From: DASUPK01 sp963843085
GTDB taxonomy: Bacteria; Actinomycetota; Thermoleophilia; Solirubrobacterales; 70-9
Assembly: GCA_963843085.1 (NCBI GenBank)
Contig: CAWJJG010000006.1
Coordinates: 10,772 to 74,771 of the forward strand
Length of the DNA stretch: 64,000 nt
Reading direction: 5' to 3'
In this document: positions 1-7,386 of the stretch, piece by piece
Layout of the letters: the number at the start of each line of letters is the position of its first letter
Numbering within the stretch: the stretch's first letter is position 1
The notes under the pieces: model-generated
Database searches by the model: none
What the model saw: the letters and a program-made list of their open reading frames with translations, nothing else
What the model was told of the DNA's origin: nothing
Program-made: the position numbers and the translations under genes

Positions 1-2
1 GT

Positions 3-185
3 GCGACGCGCTCAGCTAACTCCAGGAGCTGCCTCTGCTCGTCGGAGCTAGCCCAAGCCCCCGAGGAGCGCGCATTCATTGAATTCCTCCACGGTCTACT
101 CCCTGATGGGGTCACACGCATTCTATTCGCACTCGAGCTGCAGATCGCCCTAAGCAAACTCATCCCGGGGATCGCGAGCGGATAA
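3..185 (+). CDS. possible 3' end of an unidentified gene
   Basis: The frame starting at base 3 is open from the window edge to a TAA at 183-185 and gives about 60 residues. The last 45 look protein-like: an acidic stretch, then FIEFLHGLLPDGV and a hydrophobic helix ending KLIPGIASG. The other two forward frames close within the first 55 bases. No family is recognised. It may be the C-terminus of a gene that begins outside the window, or chance; composition alone supports it. Confidence 0.3.
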   Translation, partial: ATRSANSRSCLCSSELAQAPEERAFIEFLHGLLPDGVTRILFALELQIALSKLIPGIASG

Positions 186-374
186 CCCGGCTCGGGATAT
201 CTGTCCGGCTCTCCTGCCGGAGGTCTGCACTGGGGCGTGGCATCGATAGACCGCACCCCTTCCGCTGCGGTTCGCGCATCAGCGGCCATCGGACGGTCAC
301 GTTCTCTCCAACTTTCTGGGATCCCCTAACTCCCGAGTTCATGAAAATCGAGGTTCCGCGGGCCTTTTGACCAT

Positions 375-431
375 CCCCTGAAAGGGTGAAATCCAGTCTC
401 TAAAAATCGGCCCCACGCAGGAAAAACCTGC
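375..431 (+). promoter_or_regulatory. two small hairpins upstream of the PAS-EAL gene
   Basis: In the 186-455 gap two perfect short hairpins lie just before the PAS-EAL gene: CCCT-GAA-AGGG near 376-386 and GCAGG-AAAAA-CCTGC at 417-431. A GGTTC/GAACC pair flanks the following 30 bases. They could be leader-RNA structure, but they do not fit a c-di-GMP riboswitch consensus that I know. Nothing else is seen in 186-455. Confidence 0.25.
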
Positions 432-455
432 AGGTTCGACAAATCCCTCCATCGG

Positions 456-2174
456 GTGATTGAACCAACTCTTGCCTTGGCCGATCATCCGGGAAACGTG
501 AGTAAACGAATGTCCGAAGAGCCATCGGCGGGAGAGCGGGGCGGTGAGAATCGCCTATCTGACCAAACCGAACACTCCTTCGGGCTTCGCAGAGCAATGA
601 CGTCGGATGCCGCAAATGGTGAGCACGCTGCACTCAAAGAACAGCTGCGCGAAGTCGAGCGGGAAGCGGCTCAGTCGCTGACCCTGCTGGAAACGCTTCA
701 GGCAAGCGCTCCGATCGGGTTTGGTTTCGTTGATCGCGAATTTCGATTCGTCCGGGTAAACGACACTCTCGCCGCACTGGGCGGGCACGCGGCAGAGTGG
801 CATCTCGGGCGCACGGTGGCCCAGGTGGTTCCCAAGCTATGGCCTCAGTTAGAGCCCGCGTACCGGCACGTGCTCGACTCCGGCAAGGCCGTCATAAACC
901 AGGGGCTCGAGGGGCCGAGCCCTGCCGCCACTGGGGAGATCGGCTTTTGGCTCGTGAGCTTGTATCCGGTACGGGTCGCCACCAAGATGATTGGCATCGG
1001 CATCGTGGTGGTCGACATCACCGCGCTCAAACATGCCGAGGACTTCCGTTCGGTGGTGATGGAGAACATGGCCGAGGGTCTCTACGCAGTCGACCACCAT
1101 GGGCGACTGGCCTTCATGAACTCAGCCGCCTCCGACATGCTCGGGTGGACCGAAAAGGAGTTGCGCGGCAGGCCGATCCATGAAGTGATCCACTTTCAGC
1201 GGGCTGACGGTTCGCCGTATGCGGCTGAAGATTGCGAGCATGATGCGGCGCGGGTCGAGGGGAAGCTTGTTCGGATCAACGAAGACGCATACACCCGCAA
1301 GGATGGATCCATATTCCCTGTCTCCTGCTCAGCCGCGCCTCTGCTGGGCGGGACGAGCATTCACGGTGCGGTGATGGTATTCCGCGACATCACCGAGGAA
1401 TCCGAGGAGCGCCATCGCCGACGGCGTGAGCTCGATGCGCTCACCTGGGTGGGGAGGGTGCGCGATGCGCTCGACGAGGACAGGTTCGTCCTCTACTCAC
1501 AACCGATCGTCCCACTGAACGGCGGCGAAGCCGGCGAGGAGTTACTGCTCAGAATGGTCGACCAGAAGGGCCAAACCATTTCGCCAAAGACCTTTCTGCC
1601 GGTCGCCGAGAAGTACGGGCTGATCGCCGAGATCGACAGGTGGGTCGTCCGCCAGGCGATTGGCCTGACGGCCAGCGGGCGGCGCGTTGATGCGAACCTC
1701 TCCGCGGAGTCGATGTCAAACCTGGACCTCCTTTCGCTGATCGAGCGAGAGCTGTACGACACGCAGGCCGATCCCGCCAACGTCGTCCTCGAGATCACCG
1801 AGACCGCGCTGATGGAGGATCTGGCTGCAGGCGAGGCTTTCGCTCGCGGGCTGACTGAGCTCGGCTGTGGACTGGCCCTTGACGACTTCGGCACCGGCTT
1901 TGGCAGCTTCACCTACCTGAAGAGCATGCCCATGACCTACATCAAGATCGACATCGACTTCGTCCGCGACATCGCCTCCAACCCCGCCAACCAGCATTTG
2001 GTCAAGGCGACCGTCGGCCTTGCCAAGGACTTCGGCTACGAGACGATCGCCGAGGGCGTCGAGGATGCCGAATGCCTTGCCCTGCTGAAGGAATATGGCG
2101 TGGACTTTGCGCAGGGATTTCACATCGGACGCCCGGCTCCGCTCGATCCGGTCGTCGCGGCGCCTATGGAGTGA
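456..2174 (+). CDS. PAS-PAS-EAL cyclic-di-GMP phosphodiesterase-type protein
   Basis: The protein of about 572 residues has two PAS domains (roughly 75-190 and 196-317, the second ending MVFRDITEE) followed by an EAL domain (about 335-560). EAL signature blocks are present: QPIVPL, EITETALMED, DDFGTGFGSFTYLK, IKID, ETIAEGVED and QGFHIGRPAP. The name-giving EAL itself reads ELL (EELLLRM), keeping the glutamate. There is no GGDEF domain, so c-di-GMP hydrolysis rather than synthesis is expected, with PAS domains sensing light, redox or a ligand. No transmembrane segment or signal peptide is visible, so it is cytoplasmic. The start is uncertain: GTG 456, ATG 510 and ATG 597 are in frame and none has a clear ribosome site. 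Confidence 0.85.
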   Translation: MIEPTLALADHPGNVSKRMSEEPSAGERGGENRLSDQTEHSFGLRRAMTSDAANGEHAALKEQLREVEREAAQSLTLLETLQASAPIGFGFVDREFRFVRVNDTLAALGGHAAEWHLGRTVAQVVPKLWPQLEPAYRHVLDSGKAVINQGLEGPSPAATGEIGFWLVSLYPVRVATKMIGIGIVVVDITALKHAEDFRSVVMENMAEGLYAVDHHGRLAFMNSAASDMLGWTEKELRGRPIHEVIHFQRADGSPYAAEDCEHDAARVEGKLVRINEDAYTRKDGSIFPVSCSAAPLLGGTSIHGAVMVFRDITEESEERHRRRRELDALTWVGRVRDALDEDRFVLYSQPIVPLNGGEAGEELLLRMVDQKGQTISPKTFLPVAEKYGLIAEIDRWVVRQAIGLTASGRRVDANLSAESMSNLDLLSLIERELYDTQADPANVVLEITETALMEDLAAGEAFARGLTELGCGLALDDFGTGFGSFTYLKSMPMTYIKIDIDFVRDIASNPANQHLVKATVGLAKDFGYETIAEGVEDAECLALLKEYGVDFAQGFHIGRPAPLDPVVAAPME

Positions 2175-2359
2175 GCAGCGACGACTGAGCAGCCTCCTTC
2201 AAGCTAGCTCCTCCGGGGGATATCCGCACCACTCACACGTCTGGGGGATTGTGTCCCCTGGCCGTAGCCCCGATGGTGGCTTTCAGGCATGCGAGATCGG
2301 AGCCCTCAGGCAGTCCGGCCCTCTCCGACCTCGACCACCCAATCGGATGAGGGCAAAGG

Positions 2360-3406
2360 ATGTTTGGACCGCATTGTCGAAAGCTGCTTCTGCTGTCCGC
2401 GACGATTCCGCTCGCCCTCGTGCCGGCTGGTTTAGCTGCGGCCGCTTGTCCGTCACGGAGTCCGCCCCCCTGCCATCCGGGCGCGTTCACGGGCAGCGCC
2501 GGAGCTCACTCTTCCCGTTGCGTCCACAAGCCGCCGCCCCGCTGTGCTCGGCGAGGCCCTCGTGGCCCCACGGGGGCCACCGGCCCAACCGGATCGAGCG
2601 GGCCTGCGGGTCCACAGGGCTTGCAAGGGGTCCAGGGCAATACCGGCGCCGCCGGCTCGACGGGGGCGACGGGTTCGGCAGGGGCCACCGGTTCGACGGG
2701 AGCTGCGGGTCCGCCTGGAGCTGCCGGCCCGCCAGGAGCTACGGGATCGCAGGGAACGACCGGATCGAGCGGGCCTGCGGGTCCACAGGGCTTGCAAGGC
2801 GTCCAGGGCAATACCGGCGCCGCCGGCTCGACGGGGGCGCCGGGTTCGGCAGGGGCCGCCGGCCCGCCGGGAGCTGCGGGCCCGCCGGGAGCCACCGGCG
2901 CCACCGGCCCGCCGGGAGCCGCCGGAGCAACCGGTGGCCCAGGGCCGCCTGGCGCAACGGGACCAGCCGGAGCGACGGGCCCAGCCGGCTCGAGCGGGCT
3001 GTCTGAGTACGCGTACGTCTTCAACACCGGCCCTGAGACGGTGCCGATCGAGGCCGACGTGCCCTTGGATACGAACGGACTCATGACCGCGGGCATTACG
3101 CACACCGCCGGCACCCCGGGGATCAACCTCCTGAAGAGCGGTGACTACAAAGTCACCTTCTCGGTCTCTGGAACCGAGCCGAACCAGATGGCGCTGTTCG
3201 TCAATGGAAGCATGGTCGCCGGAACGGTCTACGGCTCCGGCGCCGGCACCCAGCAAAACACCGGACAGGTGATAGCCACTTTCGCTGCCGGCGAAGTTCT
3301 GACCATCAGGAATCACTCATCGAGTGCGGCGGTCGGCCTCGCGTCGAACATCGGAGGAACGCAGGCCAATACGAACGCTTCGGTCGCCATCGAAAAACTC
3401 AACTAG
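2360..3406 (+). CDS. secreted collagen-like Gly-X-Y repeat protein
   Basis: The 348-residue protein has a signal peptide (LLLLSATIPLALVPAGLAAAA), a short Pro/Cys-rich linker, then an uninterrupted Gly-X-Y collagen-like region from about residue 66 to 212. The C-terminal 130-residue domain (YAYVFNTGPETVPIEADVPLD...) resembles the BclA-type jelly-roll domains that cap bacterial collagens and nucleate trimers. The triplets are rich in GATGP, GPAGP and GAAGPPG. An internal 57-residue unit is duplicated almost perfectly at DNA level. The likely role is a trimeric surface or matrix fibre; bacteria normally lack proline hydroxylation. The downstream lipoprotein starts 25 bases later and may be co-transcribed. 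Confidence 0.85.
   Translation: MFGPHCRKLLLLSATIPLALVPAGLAAAACPSRSPPPCHPGAFTGSAGAHSSRCVHKPPPRCARRGPRGPTGATGPTGSSGPAGPQGLQGVQGNTGAAGSTGATGSAGATGSTGAAGPPGAAGPPGATGSQGTTGSSGPAGPQGLQGVQGNTGAAGSTGAPGSAGAAGPPGAAGPPGATGATGPPGAAGATGGPGPPGATGPAGATGPAGSSGLSEYAYVFNTGPETVPIEADVPLDTNGLMTAGITHTAGTPGINLLKSGDYKVTFSVSGTEPNQMALFVNGSMVAGTVYGSGAGTQQNTGQVIATFAAGEVLTIRNHSSSAAVGLASNIGGTQANTNASVAIEKLN
2590..2694 (+). repeat. direct repeat copy 1 within collagen-like gene
   Basis: About 105 bases starting CGGATCGAGCGGGCCTGC recur at 2761-2865, offset by exactly 171 bases (57 codons, 19 Gly-X-Y triplets). Only about four positions differ. The phase-preserving offset means a recent in-frame duplication or unequal crossover inside the collagen region. 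Confidence 0.85.
2761..2865 (+). repeat. direct repeat copy 2 within collagen-like gene
   Basis: Second copy of the 105-base unit at 2590-2694. Differences include GGGG to GGCG in the LQGV codons and ATG to APG in the triplets, so the copies have begun to diverge but remain in collagen phase. Confidence 0.85.
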
Positions 3407-3431
3407 GTCTCTCGACCCAGAAAGCCTGCAC

Positions 3432-3785
3432 GTGCAACCACCAAGCAACCAACTTCCACCTCCGCCCCCCGAACACCCGTGGGCACGCGGCCGGTGGCTC
3501 GCCCTCTCGTTGGTCACCGGCCTGCTCGCCGCAGCGAGTCTCGCTGTCACCGCGTGCGGCTCGTCGGGATCGGCCACCATCCTCAACACCGAGAAGGTTG
3601 AGCGGGCGATAGAGCAGAGCAGTCTGGCGCAGCGGGGAGACCACGCTCACGCGAGCTGTCCATCCGGGGTACATCAGGAGGAGGGCTTGGAGTTCGCCTG
3701 CACAGCCGTCGTCAACGGTGTCAGCACGCGGTTCGCGGTCACCGAACTGGACGGAAGCGGTCACGTTCACTACGAGGCCCCCTGA
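3432..3785 (+). CDS. DUF4333-type lipoprotein
   Basis: From the GTG at 3432 the product is 117 residues: a proline-rich N-terminus (PPSNQLPPPPPEHP), a hydrophobic segment ending in the lipobox VTAC, then a small domain (ILNTEKVERAIEQSS...CPSGVHQEEGLEFACTAVVNG...) that matches the pattern of DUF4333, common in actinobacterial lipoproteins. Two cysteines in the mature domain probably pair. An upstream in-frame start at 3324 would overlap the collagen gene by 83 bases, so 3432 is preferred. The stop overlaps the next gene's ATG (TGATG), implying translational coupling with the L,D-transpeptidase. The function is unknown. Confidence 0.7.
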   Translation: MQPPSNQLPPPPPEHPWARGRWLALSLVTGLLAAASLAVTACGSSGSATILNTEKVERAIEQSSLAQRGDHAHASCPSGVHQEEGLEFACTAVVNGVSTRFAVTELDGSGHVHYEAP

Positions 3786-4510
3786 TGATCGGAGCTCGAC
3801 TCAAGATCCTGGCCGCGATGGCCGTGGTCGCTGCTGCAGCCGGAGGAGTGGCCGCCTCACCGTCCGCCAGAGTGGGAAATGCGCCAGTCGTGAAGCCGAG
3901 GCAGCAGCTGGCGATGCTGCTGACAGGGCACAGGGTGGTCTCGTCGCTCAACGGTCGCTTGAAGGTGGGCACGGTGCACGCTTTCAGGCCGATCACCGGG
4001 GTGCGGACCGTACTCCCCGTCGTCGGGCAGGCCACGACCGCTGGCGGAGTCAGATGGCTGCGAGTACTGGTGCCCGGACGCCCAAATGGACGGACTGGCT
4101 GGATCAAACGGCAGGGAACAGTGCCGAGGGCGACGGGCTGGCATCTGGTGGTCAGGTCTTCCGGCCGCCGGGTGCTTGCCTACTTCCACGGAGGCCTCGT
4201 GCGGTCCTTTGCGGCGATCGTCGGCAAGCCGTCGACACCGACTCCCCGTGGGCGGTTCTTCGTCGAAGAGAGGATGCACATAGGCGCTGGTGTACCCGGA
4301 GGGCCATTCGCGCTCGCGCTGAGCGCCAGGTCCAATGTGCTGCGCCGGTTCGAGGGCGGTCCAGGGCAGATCGCGATACACGGCATCGCGAACCTCGGCG
4401 GTAGGCTCGGGACCGCGGTCTCACATGGTTGCGTGCGCCTCAGCAATCAAAGCATTCGCTGGTTGGCCAGGCGCATCGCATCGGGTGTGCCGGTGACCAT
4501 CAGACCCTGA
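3785..4510 (+). CDS. L,D-transpeptidase (YkuD family), secreted
   Basis: The 241-residue protein has an N-terminal signal peptide (ILAAMAVVAAAAGGVAAS), a short SH3-like region and a C-terminal YkuD catalytic domain from about residue 118. The signature is visible: IAIHG with His199 and SHGCVRLSN with His214 and the nucleophile Cys216. Such enzymes make 3-3 crosslinks in peptidoglycan or attach proteins to it, outside the membrane. It overlaps the preceding lipoprotein stop by one base, so the two are probably made together. A second, broken copy of this family lies at 5097-5204. Confidence 0.92.
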   Translation: MIGARLKILAAMAVVAAAAGGVAASPSARVGNAPVVKPRQQLAMLLTGHRVVSSLNGRLKVGTVHAFRPITGVRTVLPVVGQATTAGGVRWLRVLVPGRPNGRTGWIKRQGTVPRATGWHLVVRSSGRRVLAYFHGGLVRSFAAIVGKPSTPTPRGRFFVEERMHIGAGVPGGPFALALSARSNVLRRFEGGPGQIAIHGIANLGGRLGTAVSHGCVRLSNQSIRWLARRIASGVPVTIRP

Positions 4511-4549
4511 GGCGTCCCCCGGCTGGAGAATCCACACCGGGTCGAGTCC

Positions 4550-4843
4550 TCAGCACTTCCCGGTTCTCATGCCTTCGTGCCGCGCCTGGACGAGCACTCC
4601 GTGACGGACGTGGCAGGCCGCATAGTGGTCGGCCCACGCTTCGTCTGAGCACTGGCAAACCAAATGGCCGATCTCATGCCGGAACGTGAACTTCCGCTCG
4701 GCACGTGGGTAGCCCGGGTCAACGTAGACGCGGGGCGTATTTCCATCCCCGAAGTAGGAGCAGCCATAGCTTGGCCCGAGCTCCTGCGCAGGGCAGGGCG
4801 AGAAAGAGAGAAGGACCGCCCCGACTACGGTGGCGATGATCAT
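4550..4843 (-). CDS. small secreted protein with HExxH zinc-protease motif
   Basis: From the ATG at 4843 (AGGAG seven bases upstream) the product is about 97 residues: a signal peptide (MIIATVVGAVLLSFSPCPAQE), then a mature part containing RHEIGHLVCQCSDEAWADHYAA. HEIGH is a HExxH zincin signature, and an Asp-Glu-Ala-Trp-Ala-Asp segment follows, where the third zinc ligand of gluzincins (E or D) often lies. Five cysteines suggest disulfides. It is far shorter than standard metalloproteases; similar short secreted HExxH proteins occur in actinobacteria and phages. Activity is an inference. Confidence 0.6.
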   Translation of the reverse strand: MIIATVVGAVLLSFSPCPAQELGPSYGCSYFGDGNTPRVYVDPGYPRAERKFTFRHEIGHLVCQCSDEAWADHYAACHVRHGVLVQARHEGMRTGKC

Positions 4844-5096
4844 GCTTTGACTCCTGCGGTCACACAACCGCATGGATCCAGGTTTCGCCGCCGCTCCCCT
4901 GCTCGAAGATCAACCGAGTCTCGGCGATCCGTCCTACGCTGCTGGCACGGTCCCTCGCGGGGGACTCGTCCCATCGGACTAGATCAATGTAGCTGTGCCG
5001 GCTGCGTTGCACAGTCGCTATTACCCGCCGTTGTCTGCGTAATAGTCAGCAGACACCTGTGGGTAGTAAGTACGGTGCGCTCTCCGGCTGAGTCTC

Positions 5097-5204
5097 TTAC
5101 CGCTGGATCGTGACCAGGGTGCCGGCGTCGATGCGGGCTGCGAGCCAGTTGATGGCCGGCGTGTGAAGACGTATGCAGCCGTGCGACCCGGCGGTGCCGA
5201 TGGG
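5097..5204 (-). pseudogene. remnant of an L,D-transpeptidase C-terminus
   Basis: Reading the minus strand from 5204 to the TAA at 5097-5099 gives PIGTAGSHGCIRLHTPAINW followed by LAARIDAGTLVTIQR. SHGCIRL is the YkuD catalytic motif, and the segment has the normal family ending. No start or N-terminal half of the enzyme is found in this frame; upstream coding similarity switches frame and family. It is therefore a broken fragment, unlike the intact paralogue at 3785-4510. Confidence 0.75.
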
Positions 5205-5320
5205 GTGTAGAGGACGGTGCCGGTGGTCTGATCGATCGGTCCAAGCGTCCCGTTCGAGAGCTGGCCGGTGATCGTGTAGGTGAGCTCCGCGTTGGTGGAG
5301 TCCCCGCCGTTCAAGTCAAC
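5203..5320 (-). pseudogene. remnant of a cadherin/Ig-like repeat
   Basis: The minus frame directly upstream reads VDLNGGDSTNAELTYTITG then QLSNGTLGPIDQTTGTVLYTP. This is the pattern of tandem cadherin-like/Ig-like repeats of bacterial surface proteins (LTYTITGQPSNGTL...VTYTP). It breaks off exactly where the L,D-transpeptidase fragment takes over in another frame, so two gene fragments have been joined. There is no start and no intact domain. The region 4844-5322 otherwise holds no complete gene. Confidence 0.5.
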
Positions 5321-5322
5321 CT

Positions 5323-5862
5323 GTGCCGCGCCGGCCCCGCCGACGTCGAGCGACACCACAGCGACCACGGAGCGTCTTCGCGGGGGCTGTGGTGCTCGGG
5401 GTGGTTGCCGCTCAAGCTGGGTTTGCGAGCGCCGGCGAGCGCTCCGCGCCCGTTGCGAAGGAGGCAAAGAAGTGCAAGAAGAAGCATCGGCGGAAGTGCC
5501 ACCGTCGGGCGGCGCGGACCTATGACCTCGACTACTACGCCGCCATCGCAGCCATGAAGGGCGAGCTCATTCGGATCGGGACAATCGATGCGGAGCAGAG
5601 CGGCGCGGCCGTCTACTACATGCTCGACACGAGCAGCTGCGGGTGGAGCGTCGCGTACACGGGTGGCCACAGCCTGGGCTGCTACGGCTACACCTACGAG
5701 GAGGACAGCACCTGCAACTACTTCGGCTATGACTGGAACCGGCAGAAGTATTCACTCATCGCGCGACTGGTGAGCGTCTACTCGCCGCAGGTCACGGTCG
5801 GCAGCACCTGGCTGAGCAACGGCTTCCACTGCGCGGACCTCGGCAGCACCGGATCGCCATGA
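5323..5862 (+). CDS. secreted cysteine/tyrosine-rich protein of unknown function
   Basis: From the GTG at 5323 the product is 179 residues with an arginine-rich N-terminus, a signal-like segment (VFAGAVVLGVVAAQAGFASAG) and a basic stretch KKCKKKHRRKCHRR right after it. The mature part is rich in Tyr, Cys, Ser and Gly (DLDYYAAIAAMKGEL, SLGCYGYTYEEDSTCNYFGYDWN). No family is recognised. The 5' third overlaps antisense to the Ig-like remnant, so the real start could lie later or the gene may have arisen over older sequence. The KKCKKK patch links it to other Lys-rich secreted proteins in the window. Confidence 0.55.
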   Translation: MPRRPRRRRATPQRPRSVFAGAVVLGVVAAQAGFASAGERSAPVAKEAKKCKKKHRRKCHRRAARTYDLDYYAAIAAMKGELIRIGTIDAEQSGAAVYYMLDTSSCGWSVAYTGGHSLGCYGYTYEEDSTCNYFGYDWNRQKYSLIARLVSVYSPQVTVGSTWLSNGFHCADLGSTGSP

Positions 5863-5977
5863 GGTAGGTGCTCGGCCCGGAAGGGCACCCGTGGCGCGAC
5901 GCGATGTGTGTGCGCGTTGCCCGGGGATAGCCTCGAAGCACGCTCGGCGACGACCTCAAGAGCGGCCGGCCGGCCGC

Positions 5978-6120
5978 TAGGTGTAGTTCCTCAGAACGTT
6001 GTTCATCCGGGCCTCCTTGGAGGCTGGGGGTGTCGAGACCTCCAGACCCAAGGAGACCACCGGATGAACCTTCACGCTAACGCCAGGACCTGCCCGAACT
6101 CCCGCGAGCTGCTCGATGCG
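5978..6120 (+). mobile_element. IS481-type insertion sequence remnant (left end and transposase start)
   Basis: An ATG at 6064, preceded by AAGGAG, opens MNLHANARTCPNSRELLDAL, which matches the typical N-terminus of IS481-family transposases (MNLHKNARxxPxSRxLLV). Upstream, TTCATCCGG at 6002-6010 and CCGGATGAA at 6060-6068 form an inverted repeat, plausible as terminal-repeat or leader structure. After about 18 residues the similarity stops and the frame ends at 6198. This is a decayed fragment, not a functional element. Confidence 0.6.
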
Positions 6121-6133
6121 CTCGCCGCGCCGC

Positions 6134-6235
6134 GTGCGCGAGCTGCTGGCCGAGCGGCTGCCCGCCGATCCGCACCTGAACGTCGAGCAGGCGGCTGAGT
6201 ACCCGGCTGCGCCTCGCTCGCGCGTCTACGTTTGG
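6134..6235 (+). pseudogene. remnant of an excisionase-type helix-turn-helix gene
   Basis: The plus frame reads VRELLAERLPADPHLNVEQA then AEYPAAPRSRVYVW. LNVEQAAEYxAxPRSRVY is the signature of MerR-like excisionase (HTH_17) domains of integrative elements and phages. Here it has no proper start, follows the IS fragment in another frame, and is not followed by the rest of the domain. The remaining 6236-6521 contains only low-quality coding signal. Together these fragments mark an old insertion site. Confidence 0.5.
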
Positions 6236-6521
6236 TCACGCCATCGATCTTTCCTCACCAGTTGCGCGCTGGCGCTCGTTCTTCTCCTGTCTTGCGCCGG
6301 CCCGGCGCACCGAGCCCGGGCGGCGGGTCGGGTACCGGCTGCGGGACGACGTCGATCAGGCGGGCCCGTCGCGTCGAGCACCGGGTTGTGTCAGGCCGCT
6401 GACATCGTCACCGCCGGCTCAAGCGCGGGCGGCCGGGGCGCCGGATCGGCGAGCGCAACCGCCCTGCCGGGACCTTGTTCCGATGGGTGACAGTAAAACC
6501 AGTCAGGGAAGAGGATTGGCA

Positions 6522-7292
6522 ATGCGTAAGGACACGTATCTGATTGCAGCCACGCTCGGCGCGCTGGCGGCGCTGATCGTCCCGGGGAGCGCCCTCGCGG
6601 GCGCACCCACCGGTCAGACTCTGCAGACGACGCTCCGGCCGCACAAGCAGAGCAAGAAGACGTTCGGGCCCGCGTCCCTGCACAACGTCATCGGCACCAC
6701 CTACAGCGATTTCATCGCCTCCCCGTCTGCCAAGGAGACCAAGTTCACCTTCGGCAAGGACATCAAGTTCGTGAACGGCAAGCTTCCGGCTTGCCCGATG
6801 GCGACGCTCAACGCCGCCACCACCACGATCGCGGTAACAGCGGCCTGCGGGAGAAGCGTCGTCGGCTCGGGTTCCGACGAGGTCAACAACAGGACGGGTG
6901 CGTTCACCACCCCGAACCCCGTGATGCTGGTGAGCGGCGGTCGGACGACCCTGTACGTCTGGACCCGCATCGCTGGGGCGCTGACACTGGTGCTGAACGG
7001 CCAGTACAGCGCGAAGCACCACACGCTCGACGTGACCGGGCTGCCGAATACGCCGGGCACCGACCTGACTCTCTTCGACACGTTCCAGGGCAAGGTCAGG
7101 ACCGGGAAGAAGAAGGTCAAGGTCCACGGCAAGAAGAAGGTCCACAAGCTGTTCTACGTGATGGCCCGCTGCGGCAAGAAGCGGAAGTGGGTGGTCAACG
7201 AGACCACGACCTTCTACGACGGCCGGCAGATCACGGCGAGGTCGGTCCAGAAGTGCAAGCAGAAGGGGTCAAAGAAGAAGAGGAGGAAGTAG
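6522..7292 (+). CDS. secreted Lys-rich-tailed protein of unknown function
   Basis: From the ATG at 6522 (GGGAAGAGG upstream) the product is 256 residues: a signal peptide (TYLIAATLGALAALIVPGSALAG), then a beta-rich mature domain with one Cys pair (CPMAT...AACG) and a conserved-looking core LVLNGQYSAKHHTLDVTGLP. The C-terminal third is strongly basic (TGKKKVKVHGKKKVHK) and ends KQKGSKKKRRK. No catalytic motif is recognised. A strong hairpin terminator follows. Proteins of this style recur here and are probably exported and held on the anionic cell envelope by charge, which is an inference. Confidence 0.7.
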   Translation: MRKDTYLIAATLGALAALIVPGSALAGAPTGQTLQTTLRPHKQSKKTFGPASLHNVIGTTYSDFIASPSAKETKFTFGKDIKFVNGKLPACPMATLNAATTTIAVTAACGRSVVGSGSDEVNNRTGAFTTPNPVMLVSGGRTTLYVWTRIAGALTLVLNGQYSAKHHTLDVTGLPNTPGTDLTLFDTFQGKVRTGKKKVKVHGKKKVHKLFYVMARCGKKRKWVVNETTTFYDGRQITARSVQKCKQKGSKKKRRK

Positions 7293-7321
7293 GCGGCATT
7301 CCTTCATCCGCTGGGAAGCAG

Positions 7322-7345
7322 GAGGGCGGCCCTTGGGCCGCCCTC
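7322..7345. terminator. bidirectional hairpin terminator
   Basis: GAGGGCGGCCC, loop TT, GGGCCGCCCTC is a perfect 11-bp stem between the rightward secreted-protein gene and the leftward DUF1365 gene. There is no long U-tract on either side, so it may need Rho or act as a weak intrinsic terminator. Confidence 0.7.
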
Positions 7346-7386
7346 TCTGCGAGGAGGGGCGTGCCGCCCGCCCGGGAATCGGCCGA

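Noticed and set aside
160..342. A 60-codon minus frame near the window start
   Set aside because: No ribosome site, no domain and Arg/Ser-rich random composition.
375..431. c-di-GMP riboswitch before the PAS-EAL gene
   Set aside because: Only simple hairpins are seen; the conserved tetraloop-receptor and core sequences of GEMM RNAs are missing.
2453..3316. Long minus frame antisense to the collagen-like gene
   Set aside because: Its apparent repeats only mirror the Gly-X-Y coding repeats on the plus strand.
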